Part shown: positions 1 through 6,143 of the stretch, piece after piece | How positions within the stretch are numbered: the first letter of the stretch is position 1 | Layout: every line of letters starts with the position of its first letter | Notes under the pieces: model-generated | What the model saw: the letters and a program-made list of their open reading frames with translations, nothing else | Database searches by the model: none | Told to the model about the DNA's origin: nothing | Assembly: GCA_049514955.1 (NCBI GenBank) | Contig: JBEKUO010000405.1 | Location: 1 to 6,754, forward strand | Reading direction: 5' to 3' | Length of the DNA: 6,754 nucleotides | From: Bog-159 sp049514955 | Lineage (GTDB): Bacteria; Acidobacteriota; Terriglobia; Bryobacterales; Bryobacteraceae | Program-made: the position numbers and the translations under genes

Positions 1-299
1 TGTTTCAGCCAGGAATCGGAGTACGACGAAAAATACGCGTATTCAGTGAAGATATTCCTCGCGCTCTCGAATTCTTCCAATTGGACCAAGAAGCACCGGT
101 CGCAAACGTAGACATGGAGAGGGTAATAGGTCTCTCCACGATTGAGATCTTCAGTCGACGGGTAGGTCTCGCACAGCGGGGACATACCCAGATCGACAAA
201 TGTCCGCTGCAGTTGGGCGCCGCAAAAGCGGCACGGATGTGCAGCGGGATTGCCGGCGGCCTGTGTTTGGCGGCCGCCGGTAGGAAGTGTGGCTGTCAT
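1..299 (-). CDS. SAM-dependent sugar C-methyltransferase, N-terminal zinc-binding part (partial)
   Basis: The ATG at 299 opens a frame that runs off the left edge, giving the first 99 residues. The region after about residue 20 matches the N-terminal zinc-binding domain (Methyltransf_13 type) found in front of the SAM-binding domain of NDP-hexose C-methyltransferases such as TylC3/NovU/EvaC. Visible are a CRFCG knuckle (C23, C26), a DLG-x-SPLCETY stretch (36-45), a YYPLHVYVCDRC segment with the second cysteine pair (C66, C69), and the typical ending with IFTEYAYFSSYSDSW (about 83-97). The catalytic SAM domain lies outside the window. The first 20 residues are a poorly conserved leader. The gene starts 23 bases after the epimerase gene ends, so it is probably co-transcribed with it; the ribosome binding site is weak. 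With the RmlC-like and SDR genes upstream, C-methylation of a keto-deoxysugar nucleotide is the likely job. Sugar specificity cannot be inferred, and some relatives of this domain layout act on other substrates. Confidence 0.88.
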   Translation of the reverse strand, partial: MTATLPTGGRQTQAAGNPAAHPCRFCGAQLQRTFVDLGMSPLCETYPSTEDLNRGETYYPLHVYVCDRCFLVQLEEFESARNIFTEYAYFSSYSDSWLK

Positions 300-322
300 G
301 GCGGGCTCTCGACGAAGTTGTC

Positions 323-1378
323 TTAGGCGTCGAGAAGGGCAACCTCGGCTGCGTGGCCGGACCAACGCATGGAGGGATCGAGCTTTCCGGACTTCATGAG
401 GCTTCGGATGCGGCTGATCCGGACATATCGGCCGCGCTCCACGTCAGCGGTGGTCAGTGCGGCGGCTTTATATGCATCGTACAGTTCCCGGGCGCCTTGA
501 CGCGCGTTCCACTGCGGCCGGAAGGCCGGAAGGACGCGGCGGATTTTGTCACAGTTGATGCGGTAACAGCGCTTATCGGGACCACCGTCGGGGGAGTATT
601 CCACGCGGCAACCTGGAACCGTTTCGGCAACGATGGCGGCCAGATCCCGGATCCGATAATTTTCCGCGGTAATGCCGACATTGAAGGTTTCATTGTGTAT
701 GGCTTCCCGCGGAGCTTCGAGCACACTGAGGGCGGCGGCGACGATATCGCGGATATGCACAATCGGACGCCATGGCGTGCCATCGCTTTTGACGAGCACG
801 CTGCCGGTGGTGTACGCCGATGCCACCAGATCGTTCAGAACCACGTCCAAACGCAAGCGTGGAGAGACGCCATAGGCTGTGGCGTTTCTGAGATACGTGG
901 GGCTGAAGTGCGCATCCGCTAACTGCGCGAGGCCGTGCTCGACGCTGACCTTGGTCTCGGCATACGGCGTTACTGGATTAAGCGGGGCCGTCTCATCATG
1001 CAGCATATCGCCGGACGCGCCATAAGTGCTGCAGGACGAGGCAAACACAAAGCGCCTCACTCCCGCTTCCTTCGCCAGTTCAGCCAGCCGGACAGAAGCC
1101 TTGTGGTTAATGTCGTAGGTGAGGCCGGGGTTCAGGTCCCCGAGCGGATCATTGGACAGGGCGGCCAGATGTACGACTGCGTCGAAGCCGTGCAGATCCG
1201 ATTTCGTCACATCCCGCATGTCCTTAGTGAGTTCGGGAATGTCTTCCGCAGGCTTCCCGAAGTCACAGCCGACGAACAGGTCGGCGTCTAAGCCGGTGAC
1301 CGCATGGCCGGCGGCGCGCAAGACGGGCGCCGCAACAGTGCCGATGTAGCCTTTGTGGCCAGTCAATAATACTCTCAT
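323..1378 (-). CDS. NAD-dependent epimerase/dehydratase (extended SDR), nucleotide-sugar modifying
   Basis: This 351-residue protein is an extended short-chain dehydrogenase/reductase of the nucleotide-sugar epimerase/dehydratase class. It begins with a beta strand and a glycine-rich NAD(P) site, GHKGYIG (7-13), followed by an acidic residue at the end of strand 2 (D31), which favours NAD. Further features are HLAALSNDPLGDLNP (70-84), the active-site region SSCSTYG (114-120) and the catalytic pair Y139 and K143 in YAETK. RNATAYGVSPRLR (164-176) and RPIVHIRDI (204-212) are typical of the C-terminal substrate-binding half. Length is normal for the family. The start ATG overlaps the stop of the upstream DUF4910 gene by 4 bases (ATGA), indicating translational coupling; a GGAGG lies 15 bases before it and a weaker GAGAAG closer in. 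A 4-ketoreductase, 4-epimerase or dehydratase acting on an activated hexose is plausible in this setting. Motifs alone do not choose between these reactions. Confidence 0.93.
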   Translation of the reverse strand: MRVLLTGHKGYIGTVAAPVLRAAGHAVTGLDADLFVGCDFGKPAEDIPELTKDMRDVTKSDLHGFDAVVHLAALSNDPLGDLNPGLTYDINHKASVRLAELAKEAGVRRFVFASSCSTYGASGDMLHDETAPLNPVTPYAETKVSVEHGLAQLADAHFSPTYLRNATAYGVSPRLRLDVVLNDLVASAYTTGSVLVKSDGTPWRPIVHIRDIVAAALSVLEAPREAIHNETFNVGITAENYRIRDLAAIVAETVPGCRVEYSPDGGPDKRCYRINCDKIRRVLPAFRPQWNARQGARELYDAYKAAALTTADVERGRYVRISRIRSLMKSGKLDPSMRWSGHAAEVALLDA

Positions 1379-2763
1379 GATGGAAACTTCTCGCCTCCGT
1401 GGAATCCTGTCGATCCGGTGAACATTTCGGAATCCGCCGAGTCTACGCCGCTTTCGGGGAGCGCCGCGAGGAGGCCGTTACGGCATAGAAGATCCGCCGC
1501 CTCGGCGATCGCTTGGAAAGGAATGCCAGAGCGCTCGGCTATGTCCAGCAGCGAATGCTCGCCATCGGAGAGATTCAACACCCAAAGACGCGCCGAGATC
1601 TCCGAGGCGATGGCATCGCCGCCGGTGGACCGGTATAGATTTCGCCGTCCCAGTTGCGGCTCGCAATAGGGATTCAAGTTGCGGTATCGCCGGTTGTTCT
1701 CGAGCACGTCCAGAATGGCGGCGCAGGTGCGTAGCGATCCGCTCAACGGCAGCGGGCTAATGAACTCCAGGTTATCGGCGGACGTATGATATTCCGGGAA
1801 CGTACCCCAAACGCTGCGCATAAGGCAGCCGACAGGCAGATTGAAGCCGGGCGAGCAGTACTGCCGTTCATCATAGCCGTAAGGAGAGAATTCGAGAATC
1901 TCATAGGATTCTCCACACTGGTGGAGAACGTGCGCCGCTGCCCGATCGATTTCGGCATTTCCACGACGGCTTTTCTTGTAATGGAATCCACCGGCGTCCC
2001 CGATACAAGTCAGCACCAAGCCATGGCGGATGCGACCGGCCGTCTCGCGGTTCCGCGCCAGCCAGGCGATGGCTCCGATGGTTCCCGGAACGAACAGAAA
2101 GCGGTATGAGTAACGCAGATCGCGTTGCGACAGGAGCTGCCCCAAAAAGGTGGCCACGGCCAGACCCGAGAGATTGTCGTTAGCCAGGGACGGATGGCAC
2201 GCATGACAGGAGATCAGAATCTCATCGGTTAAGCGGCCGCGCAGATAGCACTCTCCGTAGGTTAGGCGCCCGTCTTCGAGGGTCGAGTCGATGCAAACTT
2301 CGTACTCGCCGTCAGGAAGCTGGGACATCCGGTTATGGGACAGACAAAATCCCCAGTTCCTCTCGTAGTAAGATGTGCGGTAAGGGATCCAGTCCGGATG
2401 ATCGGGGATGGTGAACAGATGCGGCCTTAGCTCGCTTAACGGCATCACAGCGTGTACGGGAACGCTGTAATTCATCACATGCAGGTTGCACTGCTGAAAA
2501 TCCACGAGGCGACTCCCGCCGGGGAGTTTGATGTAGGCATCCTGGATATTCCACTCTTTAGGCACGATCCAATCGAAGACGTGAGTACCGGTGGGCACCT
2601 CGGAGATCTCGAGGGGTATCCGGTCCTGGATCAGGGCCAGAGTGCGGCGAATCCCGTCGCCGGTGATGCTCCGGCAAATCGGATAAAGCGCGGCCGCGAA
2701 ACTGTGTAACTCCTCGCCGATTTGCCTTCGACCCTTCTGGTCGAGCTCCTTTAGCAGTCCCAT
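1375..2763 (-). CDS. DUF4910 aminopeptidase-like (M28-type fold) protein with C-terminal winged-helix region
   Basis: A 462-residue protein recognised as the DUF4910/DUF2172 family, a zinc-aminopeptidase-like (M28/MH clan) group often found in polysaccharide and sugar-nucleotide clusters. The N-terminal part contains LYPICRSITGDGIR (27-39), PTGTHVFDWIVPKEWNI (57-73) and the inserted domain around PSGG-like PGGSRLVDF (81-89). Candidate metal ligands and catalytic positions are SCHACHPSLANDNLSG (185-200: H187 or H190, D196), CIGD (253-256), YDERQYCSPG (297-306) and PEYHTSADN (323-331: H326). Residues about 388-436 look like the winged-helix tail known for this family. The start at 2763 is preferred over one at 2856, because the extra 31 residues would lie inside the RmlC-like gene and are arginine-rich and unlike the family start. 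The gene begins 2 bases after the upstream stop codon with no clear ribosome binding site, which suggests termination-reinitiation. It ends in an ATGA overlap with the epimerase gene. There is no signal peptide, so it is probably cytoplasmic. Substrate unknown; an amide or acyl group on a sugar intermediate is only a guess. Confidence 0.9.
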   Translation of the reverse strand: MGLLKELDQKGRRQIGEELHSFAAALYPICRSITGDGIRRTLALIQDRIPLEISEVPTGTHVFDWIVPKEWNIQDAYIKLPGGSRLVDFQQCNLHVMNYSVPVHAVMPLSELRPHLFTIPDHPDWIPYRTSYYERNWGFCLSHNRMSQLPDGEYEVCIDSTLEDGRLTYGECYLRGRLTDEILISCHACHPSLANDNLSGLAVATFLGQLLSQRDLRYSYRFLFVPGTIGAIAWLARNRETAGRIRHGLVLTCIGDAGGFHYKKSRRGNAEIDRAAAHVLHQCGESYEILEFSPYGYDERQYCSPGFNLPVGCLMRSVWGTFPEYHTSADNLEFISPLPLSGSLRTCAAILDVLENNRRYRNLNPYCEPQLGRRNLYRSTGGDAIASEISARLWVLNLSDGEHSLLDIAERSGIPFQAIAEAADLLCRNGLLAALPESGVDSADSEMFTGSTGFHGGEKFPS

Positions 2764-2765
2764 TG

Positions 2766-3296
2766 CTATGGTTCGAAGTTCGGGTAGGTGCGGTCGCGAT
2801 CCGAAATCACTTCGGCGGCGGCCGGCCATGCGATCCGAAACGCCGGATCGTCCCACCGCACGCCGTGAGCGGCCTCGGGGTGATAGAATTCCGACATCTG
2901 GTAGAAGACTTCGGTTTCGTCGTCCAGCGTCAGGAAACCGTGTGCACAGCGCTCCGGGACATAGACCATATGCCGGTTCGCAGCCGTCAAGACCACCGCG
3001 ATCCAGTTCTTGAAGGCCGTCGACTCGGGGCGCAGATCGACAACCACGTCGAAGATGGCGCCCCTCGTGCAGCGCACGAGCTTCGCCTCCGCATATGGCG
3101 TGGCTTGGTAATGCAAGCCGCGCAGTGTAAACTTTCGGGTATTATACGAGAGGCTGCATTGTGCGAGTCCGGGATTCAGCCCATTGGCTTCAAATTCGTT
3201 ACGGCACCAGGTTCGCGCAAACAGTCCGCGTTCGTCCGGCATAGGCTGGAGGTGGATTTCGAATACTCCTGGCAACTGGGTTTTTTGAAAAATCAC
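2766..3296 (-). CDS. rfbC: dTDP-4-dehydrorhamnose 3,5-epimerase family protein (RmlC-like cupin)
   Basis: A 176-residue RmlC-type cupin that epimerises C3 and/or C5 of an NDP-4-keto-6-deoxyhexose. In residues counted from the chosen GTG at 3296 it shows PGVFEIHLQP, DERGLFARTW (21-30), SLSYNTRKFTLRGLHYQ with the catalytic base H62, KLVRCTRGAIFDVVVDLR with K72 and D87, the cupin segment YVPERCAHGFLTL (112-124), and EVFYQMSEFYHPE carrying both conserved tyrosines (Y132, Y138). It closes with VRWDDPAFRIAWP. These positions match the known active-site set of the family. The frame stays open to a GTG at 3356 (196 residues), but the extra 20 residues do not resemble the family, which normally begins near IFQKTQLPGV. 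Neither start has a well-spaced ribosome binding site, so the start is uncertain. The usual partners rmlA, rmlB and rmlD are not nearby, so the product may be a modified deoxysugar rather than plain rhamnose. Confidence 0.93.
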   Translation of the reverse strand: MIFQKTQLPGVFEIHLQPMPDERGLFARTWCRNEFEANGLNPGLAQCSLSYNTRKFTLRGLHYQATPYAEAKLVRCTRGAIFDVVVDLRPESTAFKNWIAVVLTAANRHMVYVPERCAHGFLTLDDETEVFYQMSEFYHPEAAHGVRWDDPAFRIAWPAAAEVISDRDRTYPNFEP

Positions 3297-3471
3297 AAGG
3301 CTAGACGAGCACACGCCCTCAGGTTGGCGATGGAAGGCACTTCGCGCAGCCGGCACACCTTCAATTGATGCGCTTGCAAGTCAGTTGGCGAGCCAAGCGC
3401 AGAATCCTATCGGGCATGTGACGAAAGGTTTTCTTGGCGGCTCGCACCTTCCATCCGCCGGCAGGAGTGCA

Positions 3472-3490
3472 AGCCTCTTTCGACGAGGCT
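3472..3490 (-). promoter_or_regulatory. Short inverted repeat (6-bp stem, 7-base loop)
   Basis: AGCCTC at 3472-3477 is the exact reverse complement of GAGGCT at 3485-3490, leaving a 7-base loop. In the minus-strand transcript it would form a small hairpin about 175 bases before the rmlC-like start at 3296. No T-run follows it, so it is not a standard intrinsic terminator. It may be part of a structured leader or a chance repeat. Confidence 0.25.
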
Positions 3491-3496
3491 CCCAAT

Positions 3497-3510
3497 CTCA
3501 CGTAAGTGAG
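3497..3510. promoter_or_regulatory. Palindrome CTCAC-N4-GTGAG
   Basis: CTCAC at 3497-3501 and GTGAG at 3506-3510 are perfect inverted halves around GTAA. It sits six bases from the neighbouring 3472-3490 inverted repeat, inside the gap before the rmlC-like gene. It could be a small operator or a second hairpin in the leader. The half-sites are short, so chance is a real possibility. Confidence 0.22.
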
Positions 3511-3609
3511 CGTCGATCGCCTCGGCGCCGCAGCGGTTTCTGAGCGCGATTAATCCCTGGCAAAGGCCAATCGGAGCGACCCCAGGTCGAATACGGAAAA
3601 TGATGCTGC

Positions 3610-3644
3610 TTGGGAGGATTTCCACCGCTTTTGGGAGGATCTCC
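3610..3644. repeat. 14-base direct repeat, two copies 21 bases apart
   Basis: The plus strand carries TTGGGAGGATTTCC at 3610-3623 and TTGGGAGGATCTCC at 3631-3644, identical at 13 of 14 positions. The copies start 21 bases apart, about two turns of the helix, and lie directly after the ATP-grasp stop codon. The arrangement would suit tandem binding of a regulator on one face of the DNA. In the minus-strand transcript each copy reads ATCCTCCC, resembling the anti-Shine-Dalgarno sequence. In one frame the repeat encodes a repeated EILP peptide, so it may instead be a small coding duplication. Confidence 0.4.
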
Positions 3645-3650
3645 GACCAC

Positions 3651-4877
3651 TCAGAAACCTCGCTTCACCATCAGATAGGGAATCAGGGCGATCTCCACAA
3701 GACCGGGCAGAGGATCCTCGCGACTGAAGACGGCTTCCACGTCGAAGTTCCGCAGACTCCGGAGGTACGTCCGCCAGTTCCGGCGGCCCTTGAGAATCTC
3801 CAGGGCGCCCGTCGGCAGGTCGGTGACCAAACGAACCCAACTGACTCCAGCGCGGCCCCGGCAGGGGGAAACTGCTTCGCCGACCTGATCGGCAAACAGC
3901 ATATATGGAAAGTCCACGCCTGCGCCGCTTCCAAGAGTGTGATAGCCCCAAGTGCGTCCGTTGACGTCCAGCAGCCGGAACTGGCCATCACGCGGATCGA
4001 GCTTATATTCGAGCTCTACCAATCCGTAGTAGTCGATGGCTCGCAGAAAACGTTCAGACAACTCCGCCAGCAGCGGCAGGTCTACGGTCTCGACGAACGT
4101 ACTGGCGCGCCCAAATTCCACGGGATGCTGGCGACTTCTCCGGACCACCATGCTCCCGATAGCTTTTGATTCCTTAAAAAAGGCGCAATAGGCGAACTGC
4201 TGCCCGCCGCCGCCTGGAACCAGATCCTGAACCATCACCTCACCCGGACCAACTTGCGCGGTAGCCCGCAGAAACAGCTCCCTTAATTCGAGACGATTGT
4301 TTGCGCGCCAGGCTTTGGCCTTTGTTGCGTAGAAGAAGTGCTCTTTAATAGCAGGCTTGATCGTGAAAGGAGGCTCTATCGCGATCTGCTCCAGATCCTC
4401 AACGCTTTGCGGATACCATGTCCGCGGCGTGGGAATGCCGAGCTCATCGGCAAGCCGGTATGTATTACGCTTGTCGCACGCCCACTTGATCGTTTCCCAT
4501 TGGGGCGTCGGCACGCGGAACATCCCGCTCAGCAGGGAGCGGTGGTGCGCGAAGGCCGCCACCGTCTCGTCTCGGGTGGGATAGAGCACCCAGCCCTCCA
4601 GCTTCAGACGCTGGCCGATGTCCATGACCGCATCTATGGTCTGCCTCTCCTCGCGTAGACTCGCCACGCCTACCGAGTGGGTCGCATATCGCGAGAAACG
4701 GGCGATGGAGTTTTCATCGTCAATGATGCAGACGGGGACGCCCCGTCTGCCAAGGCTTCGAACAATTCCGAGTCCTTGGTAATCACCGCCAACTACAACG
4801 GCGCCGACTGGCTTCTCCGCGCGGCTGACCGCCGAGGAAGTCGCTGCCGTCGAGGAATTCACTGCGCCGACAGACAC
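3651..4877 (-). CDS. ATP-grasp domain carboxylate ligase (COG3919-like)
   Basis: A 408-residue ATP-grasp enzyme, the fold that activates a carboxylate as acyl-phosphate and joins it to an amine or other nucleophile. After a Ser/Ala-rich leader (1-20) comes a preATP-grasp Rossmann-like part, VGAVVVGGDYQGLGIVRSL (24-42) and CIIDDE (50-55). The ATP-grasp core follows: CDKRNTYRLADELGIPTPRTW (134-154), PFTIKPAI with the ATP-binding lysine K174, VMVQDLVPGGG (214-224), VEFGRAST (253-260), and GLVELEYKLD plus FRLLDVNGRTWG (285-311) with metal-binding E288/E290, D304 and N306. It resembles predicted ATP-grasp proteins of the D-aspartate ligase type, but the substrate is not known. The GTG at 4877 is supported by GAAGGA five bases upstream. 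A second in-frame GTG at 4862 overlaps the upstream stop as GTGA and would remove five leader residues. The gene overlaps the flavoenzyme gene by 19 bases, so the two products are probably made together and may act in one pathway. No membrane segment or signal peptide is seen. Confidence 0.9.
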   Translation of the reverse strand: MSVGAVNSSTAATSSAVSRAEKPVGAVVVGGDYQGLGIVRSLGRRGVPVCIIDDENSIARFSRYATHSVGVASLREERQTIDAVMDIGQRLKLEGWVLYPTRDETVAAFAHHRSLLSGMFRVPTPQWETIKWACDKRNTYRLADELGIPTPRTWYPQSVEDLEQIAIEPPFTIKPAIKEHFFYATKAKAWRANNRLELRELFLRATAQVGPGEVMVQDLVPGGGGQQFAYCAFFKESKAIGSMVVRRSRQHPVEFGRASTFVETVDLPLLAELSERFLRAIDYYGLVELEYKLDPRDGQFRLLDVNGRTWGYHTLGSGAGVDFPYMLFADQVGEAVSPCRGRAGVSWVRLVTDLPTGALEILKGRRNWRTYLRSLRNFDVEAVFSREDPLPGLVEIALIPYLMVKRGF

Positions 4878-6088
4878 GAGGATCCTTCATTCTCACGGAG
4901 CGCCTGAGTTGCTCCGCCGATGGAACGGAGCAAAGCGCGCGAGGCATAATGCGTGCCAGAGACAAATTGCAGAAGCGGGCCGAAGCTCCAAGCCGCCGGC
5001 GCGCCGAGTATATGGAGGCCAGGCACCGACGTTTCCAGCCCTTCTTTGAGCCGCGGGTACCCGTTACTGCGTTCAATGGCTTGCAACAGCTCCGGAGCCA
5101 GGAATCCGTACTTGGAAACGTCAACCCTGTAACCGGTTCCCAAAAGAACATGGTCCACAATTCGCTCGCTGCCATCGTCCAGTACGACTTTCACTCGCTC
5201 GCCAACAGGAGCGACGGAAACCACAGAGCGCCCGAGGTGGATCGGCACATCTTGGAGCCGCTTCACCAACCAGCGCGCACCAGCCGGCCGAACGGCTCGC
5301 TTCCGGAGCTTGTCTTGAAGGCTTCGGGGCAACCGCTTGACTAAGTCCGGACGTGCCAAGAGCTGGCTGAGGCCCGCGGGCCCCACATCGGTGGGGGCGT
5401 AGAGCAGGCGCCTGGTCAATCCACCCAACCCATTGTGAAGCGTCCTGGAAAGACGGCCTTGAAGCCAATGCATGCGGTCCGCCCGTGCGACGATTTCGAC
5501 TTCGGCGCCGCCTTCGTGCAGCAATGCCCCCGATTCCAGCGCACTCTGCCCACCACCGACGACGAGCAAACTGCTTCCGCGGAACTTCCTAAAATCGCTG
5601 TGCTCGCATGTGTGGGAAGTCAGTGCTTGTGGCAGGCCCTCAAACTCCGCCGGGCGCCAGGCGAATGCACCTATCCCAACAGCGACAACCACGCGGCGCG
5701 ATTTGACCACCTCGCCATTATCGAGGACCATACGAAAGCCCGTTGCACCACGCTCGACGCGAACGACCTTCCGTCGCTCGACATCGGGCACGGCGTGCCG
5801 CTGATACCAGAGTCCATACTGGATGAAACGATCGCCTGGAACCGGCGTGCAGAATTGGTCTCCAGTGGCAGCCTGGTATGCTTCCAACGTCAGCGCTTGG
5901 TGCGGGTCGGCGATGCGCGTGGCGGTCCAGTTCGAGCGAAGCAGCATGCCCGCCGGCATGTTGTCCCGCCAAAACGACATCGTTTCGCCGAAAACGCGCA
6001 CTTCCAGGCCCCTGACCGTGCGCAAGTGCGCCGCGGCAGAAAGCCCGTACGGGCCGGCACCGATGATGGCTATGTCACAGGAGAGCAC
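4859..6088 (-). CDS. FAD/NAD(P)-dependent oxidoreductase, flavin monooxygenase-like
   Basis: A 409-residue flavoprotein with two dinucleotide-binding folds. The N-terminal DIAIIGAGPYGLSAAAHL (5-22) holds the FAD GxGxxG motif. SFWRDNMPAGMLLRSNW (38-54) is characteristic of this group. VVGGGQSALESGALL (176-190) is the second, NAD(P)H-binding GxGxxG-type motif. VLLGTGYRVD (314-323) is the ATG-like motif linking the domains, and PGLHILGAPA (356-365) completes the FAD site. The layout resembles lysine/ornithine N-hydroxylases and CzcO-type flavin monooxygenases. A hydroxylation or oxidation reaction is therefore likely, but the substrate is unknown and a non-monooxygenase role is possible. The start is a GTG at 6088; the only nearby ATG (about 6099) is out of frame. 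It follows the deacetylase gene by 55 bases and overlaps the ATP-grasp start, so the three appear to form one transcription unit. No signal peptide is seen; it is probably cytoplasmic. Confidence 0.9.
   Translation of the reverse strand: MLSCDIAIIGAGPYGLSAAAHLRTVRGLEVRVFGETMSFWRDNMPAGMLLRSNWTATRIADPHQALTLEAYQAATGDQFCTPVPGDRFIQYGLWYQRHAVPDVERRKVVRVERGATGFRMVLDNGEVVKSRRVVVAVGIGAFAWRPAEFEGLPQALTSHTCEHSDFRKFRGSSLLVVGGGQSALESGALLHEGGAEVEIVARADRMHWLQGRLSRTLHNGLGGLTRRLLYAPTDVGPAGLSQLLARPDLVKRLPRSLQDKLRKRAVRPAGARWLVKRLQDVPIHLGRSVVSVAPVGERVKVVLDDGSERIVDHVLLGTGYRVDVSKYGFLAPELLQAIERSNGYPRLKEGLETSVPGLHILGAPAAWSFGPLLQFVSGTHYASRALLRSIGGATQALRENEGSSCLSAQ
4883..4888 (-). promoter_or_regulatory. Ribosome binding site for the ATP-grasp gene
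   Basis: The minus strand reads GAAGGA, then the five-base spacer TCCTC, then the GTG start at 4877. This is the best-spaced Shine-Dalgarno match in the window. It lies inside the last codons of the flavoenzyme gene and decides in favour of the 4877 start over the GTG at 4862. Confidence 0.6.
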
Positions 6089-6143
6089 GATGAGTCCATT
6101 TTCCCGATCTGGTCAGTCGCAATACCATACCGTGGGCGAGTCA

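Larger units (their letters stand above)
3357..3650. other. Intergenic gap of about 290 bases with no confident gene
   Basis: This is the only sizeable gap in the window and separates the upstream deacetylase/flavoenzyme/ATP-grasp group from the downstream sugar-nucleotide group. It contains a spaced direct repeat next to the ATP-grasp stop, two short inverted repeats near its middle, and a possible frameshifted small coding region. I see no U-tract terminator after the ATP-grasp gene. No pair of sigma-70-like promoter boxes with proper spacing stands out, so whether the downstream genes have their own promoter is open. Confidence 0.6.
3361..3650 (-). pseudogene. Possible frameshifted small gene between the ATP-grasp and rmlC-like genes
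   Basis: No intact gene is convincing here, but two adjacent minus-strand frames look coding in succession. The first runs from just after the ATP-grasp stop to about 3450 and reads EILPSSIIFRIRPGVAP, then GLIALRNRCGAEAIDAHL, then REIGSLVERGLHSC, before it continues into unlikely sequence and stops at 3407. In the neighbouring frame the later part reads GGWKVRAAKKTFRHMPDR and ILRLARQLTCKRIN, a basic helical tail that stops at 3361, four bases before the earliest GTG of the rmlC-like gene. By hand count about two thirds of third codon positions are G or C in each part. Joining them near 3450 to 3460 would give roughly 90 residues. I recognise no family, and no good start codon with a ribosome binding site is visible. 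It may equally be an untranslated leader with chance reading frames. Confidence 0.25.

Noticed and set aside
287..922. Long plus-strand open frame (211 codons) opposite the SDR epimerase gene
   Set aside because: It is a shadow of the well-supported minus-strand gene. Its translation shows no recognisable domain, and the high-GC sequence keeps opposite frames open.
2764..2856. Upstream start at 2856 for the DUF4910 gene, adding 31 residues
   Set aside because: The extension is wholly inside the rmlC-like coding sequence, is arginine-rich, and is unlike the family N-terminus, which begins at the ATG at 2763.
2763..3368. Plus-strand open frame (201 codons) opposite the rmlC-like gene
   Set aside because: It is the complement of a clear cupin epimerase with all its motifs. 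The plus-strand product matches nothing recognisable.
3472..3490. Intrinsic terminator after the ATP-grasp gene
   Set aside because: The stem is only six base pairs, and no run of T follows on the minus strand.
3600..4169. Plus-strand open frame of 189 codons across the ATP-grasp gene end and the gap
   Set aside because: Most of it lies opposite the conserved ATP-grasp C-terminal region, and its start in the gap has no supporting context.
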